The notes below the pieces were generated by a model. The model made no database searches. It was given only the letters and a program-made list of their open reading frames with translations, and was not told the origin of the DNA. A DNA stretch of 6,270 nt from NCBI GenBank assembly GCA_946477805.1, contig CAMKZP010000232.1, positions 1 to 6,270 on the forward strand, given 5' to 3'. Source of the stretch: an uncultured Enterobacter sp. (lineage in GTDB: Bacteria > Pseudomonadota > Gammaproteobacteria > Enterobacterales > Enterobacteriaceae). Shown piece by piece: positions 1 through 6,082 of this stretch (positions within the stretch are counted from its first letter, which is position 1; every line of letters starts with the position of its first letter). Both the position numbers and the translations under genes were made by a program.

Positions 1-528
1 GTTACGCTACTGGGAGAGGCGTTACGGCCAGGACACCGTTTTGCAGGCGAGCTTCGCCGCAACGTGCAGATGGTGTTTCAGGACCCGTGGGCCTCTTTGC
101 ATCCGAACCATACCCTTGCGCGCACGCTGTCGGAGCCGTTAAGCATCCACGGCGAAACGCAGATTGCCGAAAAGGTGGCGAATGCGCTGCAGCAGGTGGG
201 CCTGCCCGCCGACGCGGGCGGGCGTTATCCGCATCAGCTGTCCGGCGGCCAGCGCCAGCGCGTGGCAATTGCCCGCGCGCTGCTGCTGCGCCCGCGGCTT
301 CTGCTGCTGGATGAACCCACCTCGGCGCTGGATATGTCCGTGCAGGCGGAAATTCTGAACCTGCTCAACCGCCTGAAGGCCGAGCACGGCATGACCTATC
401 TGCTGGTGAGCCACGATGCGGACGTGATCGCGCATATGTCCGACCGGGCGGCGTTTATGGCGCACGGGGAGATCCAGCGGGTATTTGACCGTGAGGCGAT
501 GCTGCGGGGCGAGCACAGAATGGGGTAG
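1..528 (+). CDS. ABC importer ATP-binding protein, peptide/nickel family (5'-truncated)
   Basis: This is the C-terminal 175 residues of a nucleotide-binding subunit that would power import of peptides, nickel or a similar solute at the inner membrane. The frame is open from base 1, so the start and the Walker A motif lie left of the window; the GTG at 64 is an internal valine codon. Visible in order are the Q-loop region QMVFQDP (about residues 23-29), the signature LSGGQRQRVAIARAL (about 80-94), Walker B with D-loop LLLLDEPTSALD, and the switch histidine in VSHD. The 'MVFQDPWASLHP' style is typical of the Opp/Dpp/Nik/Ddp ATPases. The tail after the switch region is short and lacks the PYT-containing C-terminal extension common in OppF/DppF, so a nickel-type or lone second ATPase is as likely as a peptide one. 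The substrate cannot be told from this piece. It ends in TAG, 15 bases before a REP element, and is convergent with the next gene. Confidence 0.93.
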   Translation, partial: VTLLGEALRPGHRFAGELRRNVQMVFQDPWASLHPNHTLARTLSEPLSIHGETQIAEKVANALQQVGLPADAGGRYPHQLSGGQRQRVAIARALLLRPRLLLLDEPTSALDMSVQAEILNLLNRLKAEHGMTYLLVSHDADVIAHMSDRAAFMAHGEIQRVFDREAMLRGEHRMG

Positions 529-543
529 CGCCGCACGGGTTTC

Positions 544-575
544 GTAGGCCGGGTAAGGCGTAGCCGCCACCCGGC
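544..575 (-). repeat. REP (repetitive extragenic palindromic) element
   Basis: GCCGGGT (548-554) pairs perfectly with ACCCGGC (569-575). An inner stem GGCG/CGCC closes a 4-base loop, with an AA bulge on the left arm. Read on the minus strand it has the enterobacterial REP layout, ending in TTACCCGGCCTACG. It lies between two convergent stop codons, the usual place for a REP. The hairpin may protect the 3' ends of both mRNAs or help terminate them, but no T-run follows on either strand, so it is not a classical intrinsic terminator. Confidence 0.85.
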
Positions 576-581
576 AGAAGG

Positions 582-1055
582 TTACTTCAGCAGCTTCACC
601 GTGGCATCAATGTCGATCTCGTCTTCGGTGAATATCATCGTCGTGTTCTGGAAGGTGGTGATCGCCAGCTTCTTCACCGAACGCGTTTCGCCCGGCTTTT
701 TGTCGCTTTTCGGCTTAATGCTGTTCATCAGCAGCCCCACCGACAGCACCGCGTTCTCTTTGTCGATTTTCGCATCAACCGGCTCTTCCTCGCTGAACAC
801 CACGAAGGATTTGATCGAGGTGAGCTTCACGCGCTCGCCCGCGATAAAGAGATGCTTGCTTTCCGGGATCACCTTCACCGCATACGCGGAAAGGCCTTTA
901 TTGTTGGTGGTGGGCTCGAAGGTCACCGCGGCATCTTTCTTAATCAGATCGGGGTTGGCGACCTTAATCACATGAAAATAGCGGTTATCGCCGTTTTCAT
1001 CTTTGATAAATCCAAAGCCTTTATCTTTAAACCACGTTGTGATTGTACCGTTCAT
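582..1055 (-). CDS. Cold-shock-domain protein with uncharacterised C-terminal half
   Basis: The 157-residue product begins with a cold-shock domain (about residues 2-63), a small beta-barrel that binds single-stranded RNA or DNA. Seen directly are W8, the RNP1 motif KGFGFI (12-17) and an RNP2-like RYFHVI (25-30), aligned as in CspA. RNP2 departs from the canonical VFVHF, with Tyr and Ile in place of usual residues. The typical Csp has about 70 residues; here about 95 more follow, rich in Lys, Glu and Asp, with alternating hydrophobic stretches that suggest further beta structure. I do not recognise that part. No signal peptide or membrane segment is visible, so it is probably cytoplasmic. The ATG at 1055 is supported by AGGCGG eight bases upstream and by the exact fit of the domain start. 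It is read in the same direction as budABC but separated from budC by a terminator, so it is likely a single-gene unit. RNA binding is inferred from the domain; the cellular role is unknown. Confidence 0.9.
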   Translation of the reverse strand: MNGTITTWFKDKGFGFIKDENGDNRYFHVIKVANPDLIKKDAAVTFEPTTNNKGLSAYAVKVIPESKHLFIAGERVKLTSIKSFVVFSEEEPVDAKIDKENAVLSVGLLMNSIKPKSDKKPGETRSVKKLAITTFQNTTMIFTEDEIDIDATVKLLK

Positions 1056-1103
1056 CGCTGTTACCGCCTGTGAGATCTCTGGGACTCAAGTTTTGCAGCG
1101 CGC

Positions 1104-1132
1104 AGTGTAATGCACAATGGCCGGAGAGACAA
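1104..1132 (-). promoter_or_regulatory. Candidate sigma-70 promoter of the cold-shock-domain gene
   Basis: On the minus strand there is a -35-like TTGTCT (1132-1127), a 17-base spacer and a -10-like TACACT (1109-1104), each matching four of six consensus bases. A start near 1097 would give a 5' leader of about 40 bases, much shorter than the long thermosensing leader of cspA. The -35 overlaps the T-run of the budC terminator. This is the best match in the 75-base gap but was found only by eye. Confidence 0.4.
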
Positions 1133-1159
1133 AAAAAAGCCCCTGCCGCATGGCAGGGG
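1131..1159 (-). terminator. Intrinsic terminator of the budABC operon
   Basis: CCCCTGCC (1140-1147) and GGCAGGGG (1152-1159) form a perfect 8-bp GC-rich stem with a 4-base loop. On the minus strand the stem is followed by CT7-8 (the A-run at 1131-1138). It begins about 30 bases after the budC stop. The plus strand has no T-run after the stem, so termination is one-directional, for bud transcripts. Confidence 0.93.
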
Positions 1160-1189
1160 AAAGTTCATGTCAGAGCCTATCGTTATTTT

Positions 1190-1960
1190 TTAGTTAAACA
1201 CCATCCCGCCGTCAATCAGCAGGGACTGGCCGGTCATGTAGTCGGAATCTGGCCCCGCGAGGTAGGACACGCAGGCGGCTACGTCTTCCGGCTCGGACAA
1301 ACGGCCAAGCGTAATGCGTTTGGCAAAGGTTTCGGTCCCGTAGCCGAGCGGTTTACCCGCCGCCTCGGAGACCTGACGGTCTATCTCCGCCCACATCGGC
1401 GTTTTGACGATGCCGGGGCAGTAGGCGTTTACGGTGATCCCCAGCGGCGCGAGATCCCGCGCGGCGGTCTGGGTTAAGCCGCGCACCGCAAACTTGCTGG
1501 AGCTGTACACGGCCAGCTCCGGGTTGCCGGTATGGCCCGCCTGGGAGCAGGCGTTGATGATTTTACCGCCGTGCCCCTCTTTGCGGAACGCGTCAATCGC
1601 GGCCTGAATGCCCCAAATCACCCCCTTCACGTTGATGTTGTAGACCTTGTCGACAATCTCCGGGGTGATGGATTCGATCGGCGTGGACGGCGCAACCCCG
1701 GCGTTGTTGACGATAACGTCAAAGCCGCCCAGCGCGGCGCGGGCTTTCTCCACCGCCGCGAACACCTGGTCGCGGTCAGAGACGTCCACCTTCACGGCGA
1801 CGGCTTTCCCGCCGCTGCGGGTGATTTCATCGGCGACCGTTTTCGCCGTCTGTTCGTTGTAATCTGCGATGGCAACGGCAAAGCCGTCCTTCACCAGGCG
1901 AAGCGCGATCGCTTTGCCAATCCCCTGGCCTGAGCCGGTAACGAGAGCCACTTTTTGCAT
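1190..1960 (-). CDS. budC: Acetoin reductase / meso-2,3-butanediol dehydrogenase (diacetyl reductase)
   Basis: This short-chain dehydrogenase/reductase reduces acetoin to 2,3-butanediol with NADH, the last step of the butanediol fermentation, in the cytoplasm. Its 256 residues show the Rossmann motif TGSGQGIG (8-15), Asp33 at the end of the second strand (favouring NAD(H) over NADP(H)), NNAG (85-88) and the catalytic set N110, S139, Y152 and K156 (YSSSK). The C-terminus MTGQSLLIDGGMVFN fits the known BudC proteins. The frame stays open to a GTG at 1984, but that start would overlap the budB stop and has no ribosome site. The ATG at 1960 has AAGGA seven bases upstream and gives the usual length of 256. 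It is the last gene of budABC, 20 bases after budB and about 30 before the terminator. The family assignment is firm; stereospecificity cannot be read from sequence alone. Confidence 0.97.
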   Translation of the reverse strand: MQKVALVTGSGQGIGKAIALRLVKDGFAVAIADYNEQTAKTVADEITRSGGKAVAVKVDVSDRDQVFAAVEKARAALGGFDVIVNNAGVAPSTPIESITPEIVDKVYNINVKGVIWGIQAAIDAFRKEGHGGKIINACSQAGHTGNPELAVYSSSKFAVRGLTQTAARDLAPLGITVNAYCPGIVKTPMWAEIDRQVSEAAGKPLGYGTETFAKRITLGRLSEPEDVAACVSYLAGPDSDYMTGQSLLIDGGMVFN

Positions 1961-1980
1961 TTCTCTGTCCTTACGTTGAT

Positions 1981-3660
1981 TCACAAAATCTGGCTGAGAT
2001 GGAGCTGGCCCATCAGCAGCGGGTTGTCGCTGTAATCGACGGGAATGGCCACCACGGCCGGGCCGTCGACGTCCATTGCCGCGCGCAGCGTCGGCTCAAG
2101 CGCATCGGCGCTTTCGACGGCAAAGCCCTTCGCGCCGAACGCGTCGGCATAGGCTTTAAAATCGACCGGACCAAATTCCACGCCGGAAAGCCGCTGGTAT
2201 TTTTTCTCTTCCTGAATCGCCACCATGTTGTAGGCGTTATCCACCCAGATGATGTGCAGCACGTTGGCGTTGAGGCGCACGGCGGTTTCCAGCTCCATGC
2301 TCGACTGCAGAAAGCCGCCGTCGCCGGAGACCGAAACCACCTTGCGGCCCGGGTTGACCAGCCAGGCGCCAATCGCCCACGGCAGCGCCACGCCCATGGT
2401 CTGCTGGCCGTTGGAGATCATCACCTGACGCGCGCGGAAACTGTAGAGGTAGCGGGCGATCCAGATGTGGAAGCTGCCCATGTCGACGGTGAGCGTCACG
2501 TCGCTGTTCACGATGTCCTGCATGGCGCGCACGATGCGCAGCGGATGCAGGGCAAACTGGTTAAGCGATGCCCCGCGGCGGTCAAGCAGATCCCGCTGGT
2601 GCTGGCGATCGACGAGAATTTCTGACGCCCGCGGGCTCAGCTCCAGCGTGTGGTCGATGCGATTAGCGAGCAGATTCAGCGTTTCGGCGATGTCCCCCAC
2701 CAGTTCGAGATCGGGAACATACCTGCGCTCCTCGTAGGCTGGGAGCACGTCGATATGCACCAGCGTCGCGTCGCCGCTGTTCCACATGGACGGCTCGTAT
2801 TCCACCGGGCTGTAGCCGATGCAGATAATCAGATCCGCCAGGTGCAGCAGCCGGTCGCCCGCCTGGTTGTTAAACAGGCCGACGCGCCCGGCAAAGCGGG
2901 TGAAGTGCTCCTGGTTCACCGCCCCGGCAGCCTGATAGGTGCTGGTAACAGGAATGCGGCTTTTCTCCAGCAGCCTGCGCAGCGCGGCGCTGTTGGCGGG
3001 CTGGCTCGCCATAAGGCCGAGTAAAATAATCGGGTTTTTGGCGCTTTCGATAAGCTTCGCCACGTCGTTAATGGCCGACTCCGGCGCGGGCCCCATCAGC
3101 GCCGGACCGCTGGCGGGCAGGATTGCGCCTGAGGTGGGCTGGTCGACAATATCCTGCGGCAGGCTGACGAACGAACTTCCCGGCCTGCCCTGCTCGGCGG
3201 CGCGAAACGCGTTCGACACCACTTCGGCAATCGCCTCCGGGGAATTAACCTCAACGGCGTATTTTGTTACCGGGCTGAACATCGCCACCGTGTCCATGCT
3301 CTGGTGCACCAGCTTCGCTTTGTCCGCGCGCTTCACCGCGCCGCCCAGCGCAACGACCGGGTCGCCCTCGCTGTTAGCGGTGGCGATGCCGGTGATCAGG
3401 TTCGAACAGCCCGGGCCAGAGGTGACCATCGCCACACCGGCTTTTCCGGTCAACCGCCCCACCGCCGCCGCCATAAACGCGGCGTTGGCCTCGTGGCGTA
3501 CGGGAATGATGTCGATGGAGGAGTCCAGCAGGGAGTCAAAAACCTTGTCGATTTTCGCGCCAGGAATACCGAACACCTGCTTCACCCCCTGCGCTTCCAG
3601 CTGGGCAACGACCATATCGGCGCCGTGCGCCCACTGACGTGACTGTTTCTCACTGTTCAC
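1981..3660 (-). CDS. budB: Acetolactate synthase, catabolic (pH 6 type)
   Basis: This ThDP- and Mg-dependent enzyme joins two pyruvates to 2-acetolactate with loss of CO2, the first committed step of acetoin/butanediol formation. The 559 residues equal the Klebsiella catabolic enzyme in length. Visible are the N-terminal ThDP domain with conserved Glu57 in RHEANAAFMA, the SGPGCSN loop (81-87), a central domain (about 190-350), and the C-terminal ThDP motif starting GDGGF (446-450) and ending VDNAYN (473-478), where Asp447 and Asp474 are expected metal ligands. Close agreement with remembered BudB sequences, not with IlvB/IlvG/IlvI, and the lack of a small-subunit gene nearby point to the FAD-independent, valine-insensitive catabolic form. 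The start is a GTG at 3660, with AGGAG ending six bases upstream and only 12 bases after the budA stop. No in-frame ATG nearby keeps the conserved N-terminus. It is the middle gene of the operon. Confidence 0.98.
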   Translation of the reverse strand: MNSEKQSRQWAHGADMVVAQLEAQGVKQVFGIPGAKIDKVFDSLLDSSIDIIPVRHEANAAFMAAAVGRLTGKAGVAMVTSGPGCSNLITGIATANSEGDPVVALGGAVKRADKAKLVHQSMDTVAMFSPVTKYAVEVNSPEAIAEVVSNAFRAAEQGRPGSSFVSLPQDIVDQPTSGAILPASGPALMGPAPESAINDVAKLIESAKNPIILLGLMASQPANSAALRRLLEKSRIPVTSTYQAAGAVNQEHFTRFAGRVGLFNNQAGDRLLHLADLIICIGYSPVEYEPSMWNSGDATLVHIDVLPAYEERRYVPDLELVGDIAETLNLLANRIDHTLELSPRASEILVDRQHQRDLLDRRGASLNQFALHPLRIVRAMQDIVNSDVTLTVDMGSFHIWIARYLYSFRARQVMISNGQQTMGVALPWAIGAWLVNPGRKVVSVSGDGGFLQSSMELETAVRLNANVLHIIWVDNAYNMVAIQEEKKYQRLSGVEFGPVDFKAYADAFGAKGFAVESADALEPTLRAAMDVDGPAVVAIPVDYSDNPLLMGQLHLSQIL

Positions 3661-3672
3661 GGTGTTCTCCTG

Positions 3673-4452
3673 TTAATTTTCGACGGCGCGGATGGCCGCA
3701 TCAAGGTTGCTGGGGTGAAGGTTGGCCTGCAAAAACGCGCTGTCGGCGGGCAGGTCAATCATCAGCTTGTGGATTTCCCCGAAGGTCAGCACGCCGTTCT
3801 CCAGCTGGTAGTCGAGCAGGTGCCCACCGCCCTGACGATCGTCGGTGATAAAGTGCTCGTGATAGCCCGCGACGTTAATGCCCTGCATATGCTGCGGGGT
3901 GCGGAACCCGACCAGCACGCCCTTGCGCTGGTTGAAGCGGAACACCGGCTGGTCGTCCAGCACGTCGGTCATCGCCCGGTACGGCGGCGTCTGGCGCGGC
4001 ACGGTGCGGGTGTGGGCATGGCGGAAATTGCCGTCGATACGCAGCGCGCAGAACAGGTTGTCGGACGGGATCTGCTGGTCGATGACGTCGTGGATCTGCT
4101 GGCGGCTGACCGGCCCGTCGAAGGTTTTGCGGTACTGCGGCTGGAACCAGGTCATCACCGCGAACGGCGTTTTCTGGTCCGGCTGGGCTTTGCGCGCGCT
4201 GCCGTCGGCGCGCAGCTGATAGACCTGGCTGCTGAAGGCGATCATCTCGCCGTCCAGCTCGTTAAAGGTGCCGAGGCCAAAATCACCGTGCGCCAGGAGG
4301 TCGGCAATCGTGGTGTTTCCTTCGTACACGCCGCTTAGCAGGGCGCTCATTAGCGATGTCTGATAGATCACGCTGTCAGGATGCTGAGCCGAGAATCCGC
4401 GCAGGGTCTCGCACAGGCTGGCCTCACAGTCGCAGGCAGATGAATGCATCAT
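3673..4452 (-). CDS. budA: Alpha-acetolactate decarboxylase
   Basis: This cytoplasmic zinc enzyme decarboxylates 2-acetolactate to (R)-acetoin. The 259-residue product contains the metal-binding histidines H198 and H200 in GYHEHF and H211 in GGGHLLDY, with Glu65 (FNELDGE) and Arg149 (HTRTVPRQTPPYR) as the expected catalytic residues, matching the structurally known family layout. There is no secretion signal, unlike some Gram-positive homologues. The N-terminus carries three closely spaced cysteines (C7, C9, C14), which I recall as typical of enteric BudA. The frame extends to a TTG at 4470, but that precedes the ribosome site. AGAGGA (4466-4461) lies eight bases before the ATG at 4452; the ATG at 4449 is a possible alternative one codon later. 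It is the first gene of budABC, transcribed divergently from budR. Confidence 0.97.
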   Translation of the reverse strand: MMHSSACDCEASLCETLRGFSAQHPDSVIYQTSLMSALLSGVYEGNTTIADLLAHGDFGLGTFNELDGEMIAFSSQVYQLRADGSARKAQPDQKTPFAVMTWFQPQYRKTFDGPVSRQQIHDVIDQQIPSDNLFCALRIDGNFRHAHTRTVPRQTPPYRAMTDVLDDQPVFRFNQRKGVLVGFRTPQHMQGINVAGYHEHFITDDRQGGGHLLDYQLENGVLTFGEIHKLMIDLPADSAFLQANLHPSNLDAAIRAVEN

Positions 4453-4557
4453 CAGGCTGGTCCTCTTCAACTTTATTTATAAAGGTTAAATAAATGTTGA
4501 CCCGATTCAGCTGAGAGTTCCAATATAGAAACCATGCTGGTTTGAGACGTTTTTGAT
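4453..4557. promoter_or_regulatory. budA-budR divergent control region with candidate BudR operators
   Basis: This 105-base AT-rich gap should hold both promoters. Dyad 1 is TTTATTT (4472-4478), nine bases, AAATAAA (4488-4494). It contains a symmetrical T-N11-A (4477/4489), the LysR-box pattern, and lies just upstream of the budA ribosome site. Dyad 2 is AAACCATGCTGGTTT (4529-4543), about 15 bases before the budR ATG. A short palindrome TCAGCTGA sits at 4507-4514. On the minus strand TATATT (4527-4522) and TATAAA (4481-4476) resemble -10 boxes, but neither has a good -35, which fits activator-dependent budA transcription. For budR, TTGACC (4497-4502) is a good -35 but the TATAGA that follows is 21 bases away, too far for a standard promoter. 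A single TTGAT half-site at 4553-4557 does not amount to an FNR site. Operator assignments are inference. Confidence 0.6.
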
Positions 4558-5439
4558 ATGGAACTTCGTTATCTACGCTATTTTGTCGCCGTTGCGCGCG
4601 AGCGACACTTCACGAAGGCGGCCAAAGCGCTGGGTATTTCACAGCCTCCCCTGAGCCAGCAGATCAAACGGCTTGAGGAAGAGGTAGGCACGCCGCTGTT
4701 CAGACGCCTGACCCGGGGCGTGGAGCTGACCGAGGCGGGAGAGGCCTTCTATGAGGACGCCTGTAAAATTCTGGCGATGAGCGACGCCGCGCTGGAGAAA
4801 GCCCGTGGCATTGCGCGCGGGCTGAACGGCAGCCTGTCGATTGGTATCACCAGCTCCGACGCCTTTCACCCAAAAATCTTCACCCTGATCCGCCAGTATC
4901 AGGTGCAGAACATGGCGGTACGGGTTCATCAGGTGGAGGCCAACATGTCGTCGCTGATGACGATGTTGGCGGAGGGTGAACTGGATATCGCCTTCGTGCG
5001 CCTGCCGTGCGAGAGCAGCAAGGCGTTTGAACTGAAAATTCTTGACCGTGAGCCGATGGTGGTGGCGCTGCACCGCGACCATCCGCTGGCGGAATCGGGC
5101 TCGCTGGCGCTGGAGCAGCTTCAGGATACGCCGGTGGTGCTGTTCCCGCAGGAGGTCGCGCCGGGGCTGTACGACCGCGTGTACGGCTGCTGCGAGCGGG
5201 CCGGAATTGACGTCCGTCACGCCCTGCAGTCCTCGCAGCTCTCCTCTTCCCTGAGCATGGTTTCCGCGGGCGGCGGGTTCGCCCTGGTGCCGCAGTCGAT
5301 GGCGGCCATTTCACAGCCAAATGTCACCTGTCATGCGCTGAGCGCGCCGGAGCTTTATACCGATATCGCCATCTGTTGGCGGCGGTTTGAACGCTCGCGA
5401 ACGGTGAAACGTTTTCTGGCAATGATGAGCGAGGCGTAA
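4558..5439 (+). CDS. budR: LysR-type transcriptional regulator of the bud operon
   Basis: The 293-residue product has the LysR-family N-terminal winged helix-turn-helix (about residues 3-62; FTKAAKALGISQPPLSQQIKRLEEEVG is the recognition region), a linker helix (about 60-88) and a two-lobed effector-binding domain from about 90 to the end, at the usual family length. Relatives activate budABC and control their own gene, with acetate as the reported signal; divergent placement next to budA supports the same role here. The start MELRYLRYF is the standard family start. No Shine-Dalgarno sequence precedes it: the bases before ATG read GACGTTTTTGAT, with only a weak GAG about ten bases upstream. 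That suggests low translation, which suits a regulator. No intrinsic terminator is apparent after its TAA. Confidence 0.95.
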   Translation: MELRYLRYFVAVARERHFTKAAKALGISQPPLSQQIKRLEEEVGTPLFRRLTRGVELTEAGEAFYEDACKILAMSDAALEKARGIARGLNGSLSIGITSSDAFHPKIFTLIRQYQVQNMAVRVHQVEANMSSLMTMLAEGELDIAFVRLPCESSKAFELKILDREPMVVALHRDHPLAESGSLALEQLQDTPVVLFPQEVAPGLYDRVYGCCERAGIDVRHALQSSQLSSSLSMVSAGGGFALVPQSMAAISQPNVTCHALSAPELYTDIAICWRRFERSRTVKRFLAMMSEA

Positions 5440-5620
5440 CGACGGTGCGTGTGTTCTGGAAGCCGCCTCGCAAACCTGCAAGCAACCTTATGTAATTCAG
5501 GGTTATCCCTTTTCATCCCTTCTTCGCGGTCGTACAGTGCCTGCGTTGCGGTACATCCGCAGCCGGGCGTAGGAACCCGTTAGCATGACACGACATTTTT
5601 TCGCCAAAAGAGGATGCTAA
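5440..5620 (+). promoter_or_regulatory. Gap between budR and the next gene, with a possible structured leader
   Basis: No complete gene is visible in these 181 bases. An open stretch without a start codon runs from 5496 to a TGA at 5586-5588 and ends in AGRRNPLA. Overlapping inverted repeats lie at 5541-5562: CTGCG/CGCAG and TGCGG/CCGCA around TACAT. Closer to the next gene, TTAGCAT (5580-5586) and ATGCTAA (5614-5620) form a perfect 7-bp inverted repeat whose right arm abuts the ATG at 5621; the ribosome site GAGGA (5610-5614) sits at its inner edge. TGTAAT (5491-5496) could be a -10 box but its -35 is poor. No budR terminator is recognised. Confidence 0.45.
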
Positions 5621-6082
5621 ATGGCTACTGTCCCTAGATTTACATACGTACTCGCTGAAGAAAGCGCGGTTCACCATCTCATCAACCTGCCCCTTGCCGG
5701 TTCTGCGGATCTCTTCGAACTGGCCGACGCCTGCACCGCTTACGTGAGCGTGCTGGTGGAAACTGACGACGCCGTAACCTTTACCACGCTCTGCGAACGC
5801 CTGCTGGCGACGCTGAAGCGGCTGCGGGAATGCTGCGATGCTGAACTTCCGACCTATCTGGTTGAACAGCTGATTGCGGGGGAAAAAAGTGCTTCTTGCG
5901 TGCCGGACTGCTGGCAGGAGACGACGCTGCAGGTGGACTATGCCGTGGCGTTAACGCTGGCGGTAATGGGCGGAACGCTGCCAGCAAGCGTGGCGAAAGA
6001 GCTCACTGGCCTGCTGCATGATATGGTCTGGCTGCTGGCGGAGTTTGTGAAGGAGCCTTACATCACGGCGCAGTTTGGCTGA
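5621..6082 (+). CDS. Uncharacterised 153-residue protein, possibly of satellite-prophage origin
   Basis: I do not recognise this protein with confidence. It has 153 residues and looks soluble and largely helical: no signal peptide, and the hydrophobic runs (about 110-120 and 133-143) are short and interrupted by charges. An acidic helical N-terminal half (FELADACTAYVSVLVETDD) is followed by a Cys-containing middle (C63, C75, C76, then C99 and C103) and a hydrophobic C-terminal helix ending in KEPYITAQFG. The ATG is supported by GAGGA six bases upstream, and the GC-rich third codon positions resemble the neighbouring genes. The opening MATVPRFTYVLAEESAVHHL and its leader vaguely recall small genes of P4-type satellite prophages (DUF5375/Icd-like neighbourhoods), but this is memory, not a search result. 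No integrase, attachment site or other phage gene is present. It reads in the same direction as budR, 181 bases away, and is probably transcribed separately. Confidence 0.82.
   Translation: MATVPRFTYVLAEESAVHHLINLPLAGSADLFELADACTAYVSVLVETDDAVTFTTLCERLLATLKRLRECCDAELPTYLVEQLIAGEKSASCVPDCWQETTLQVDYAVALTLAVMGGTLPASVAKELTGLLHDMVWLLAEFVKEPYITAQFG

Noticed and set aside
1961..1984. Longer budC beginning at the GTG at 1984
   Set aside because: It would overlap the budB stop, lacks a ribosome site, and adds eight residues not found in BudC; the ATG at 1960 has AAGGA correctly placed.
1999..2625. Long plus-strand open frame opposite budB (208 codons)
   Set aside because: It is antisense to a fully conserved enzyme, its product is His/Arg/Val-rich low-quality sequence with no domain, and such frames are expected opposite GC-rich genes.
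2939..3637. Plus-strand open frame opposite the 5' part of budB (232 codons)
   Set aside because: Antisense to conserved ThDP-enzyme sequence; Ser/Ala-rich product with no domain.
3715..4338. Long plus-strand open frame opposite budA (207 codons)
   Set aside because: Shadow of budA: the composition is dictated by the opposite strand, with no recognisable motif or good ribosome site.
4453..4470. Longer budA beginning at the TTG at 4470
   Set aside because: The ribosome site AGAGGA lies inside this extension, and the conserved BudA N-terminus starts at the ATG at 4452.
4553..4557. TTGAT as an FNR site before budR
   Set aside because: Only one half-site; the matching ATCAA at the right spacing is absent.
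4639..5220. Minus-strand open frame opposite budR (193 codons)
   Set aside because: Shadow of a clear LysR-family gene; Arg/Gln/His-rich product.
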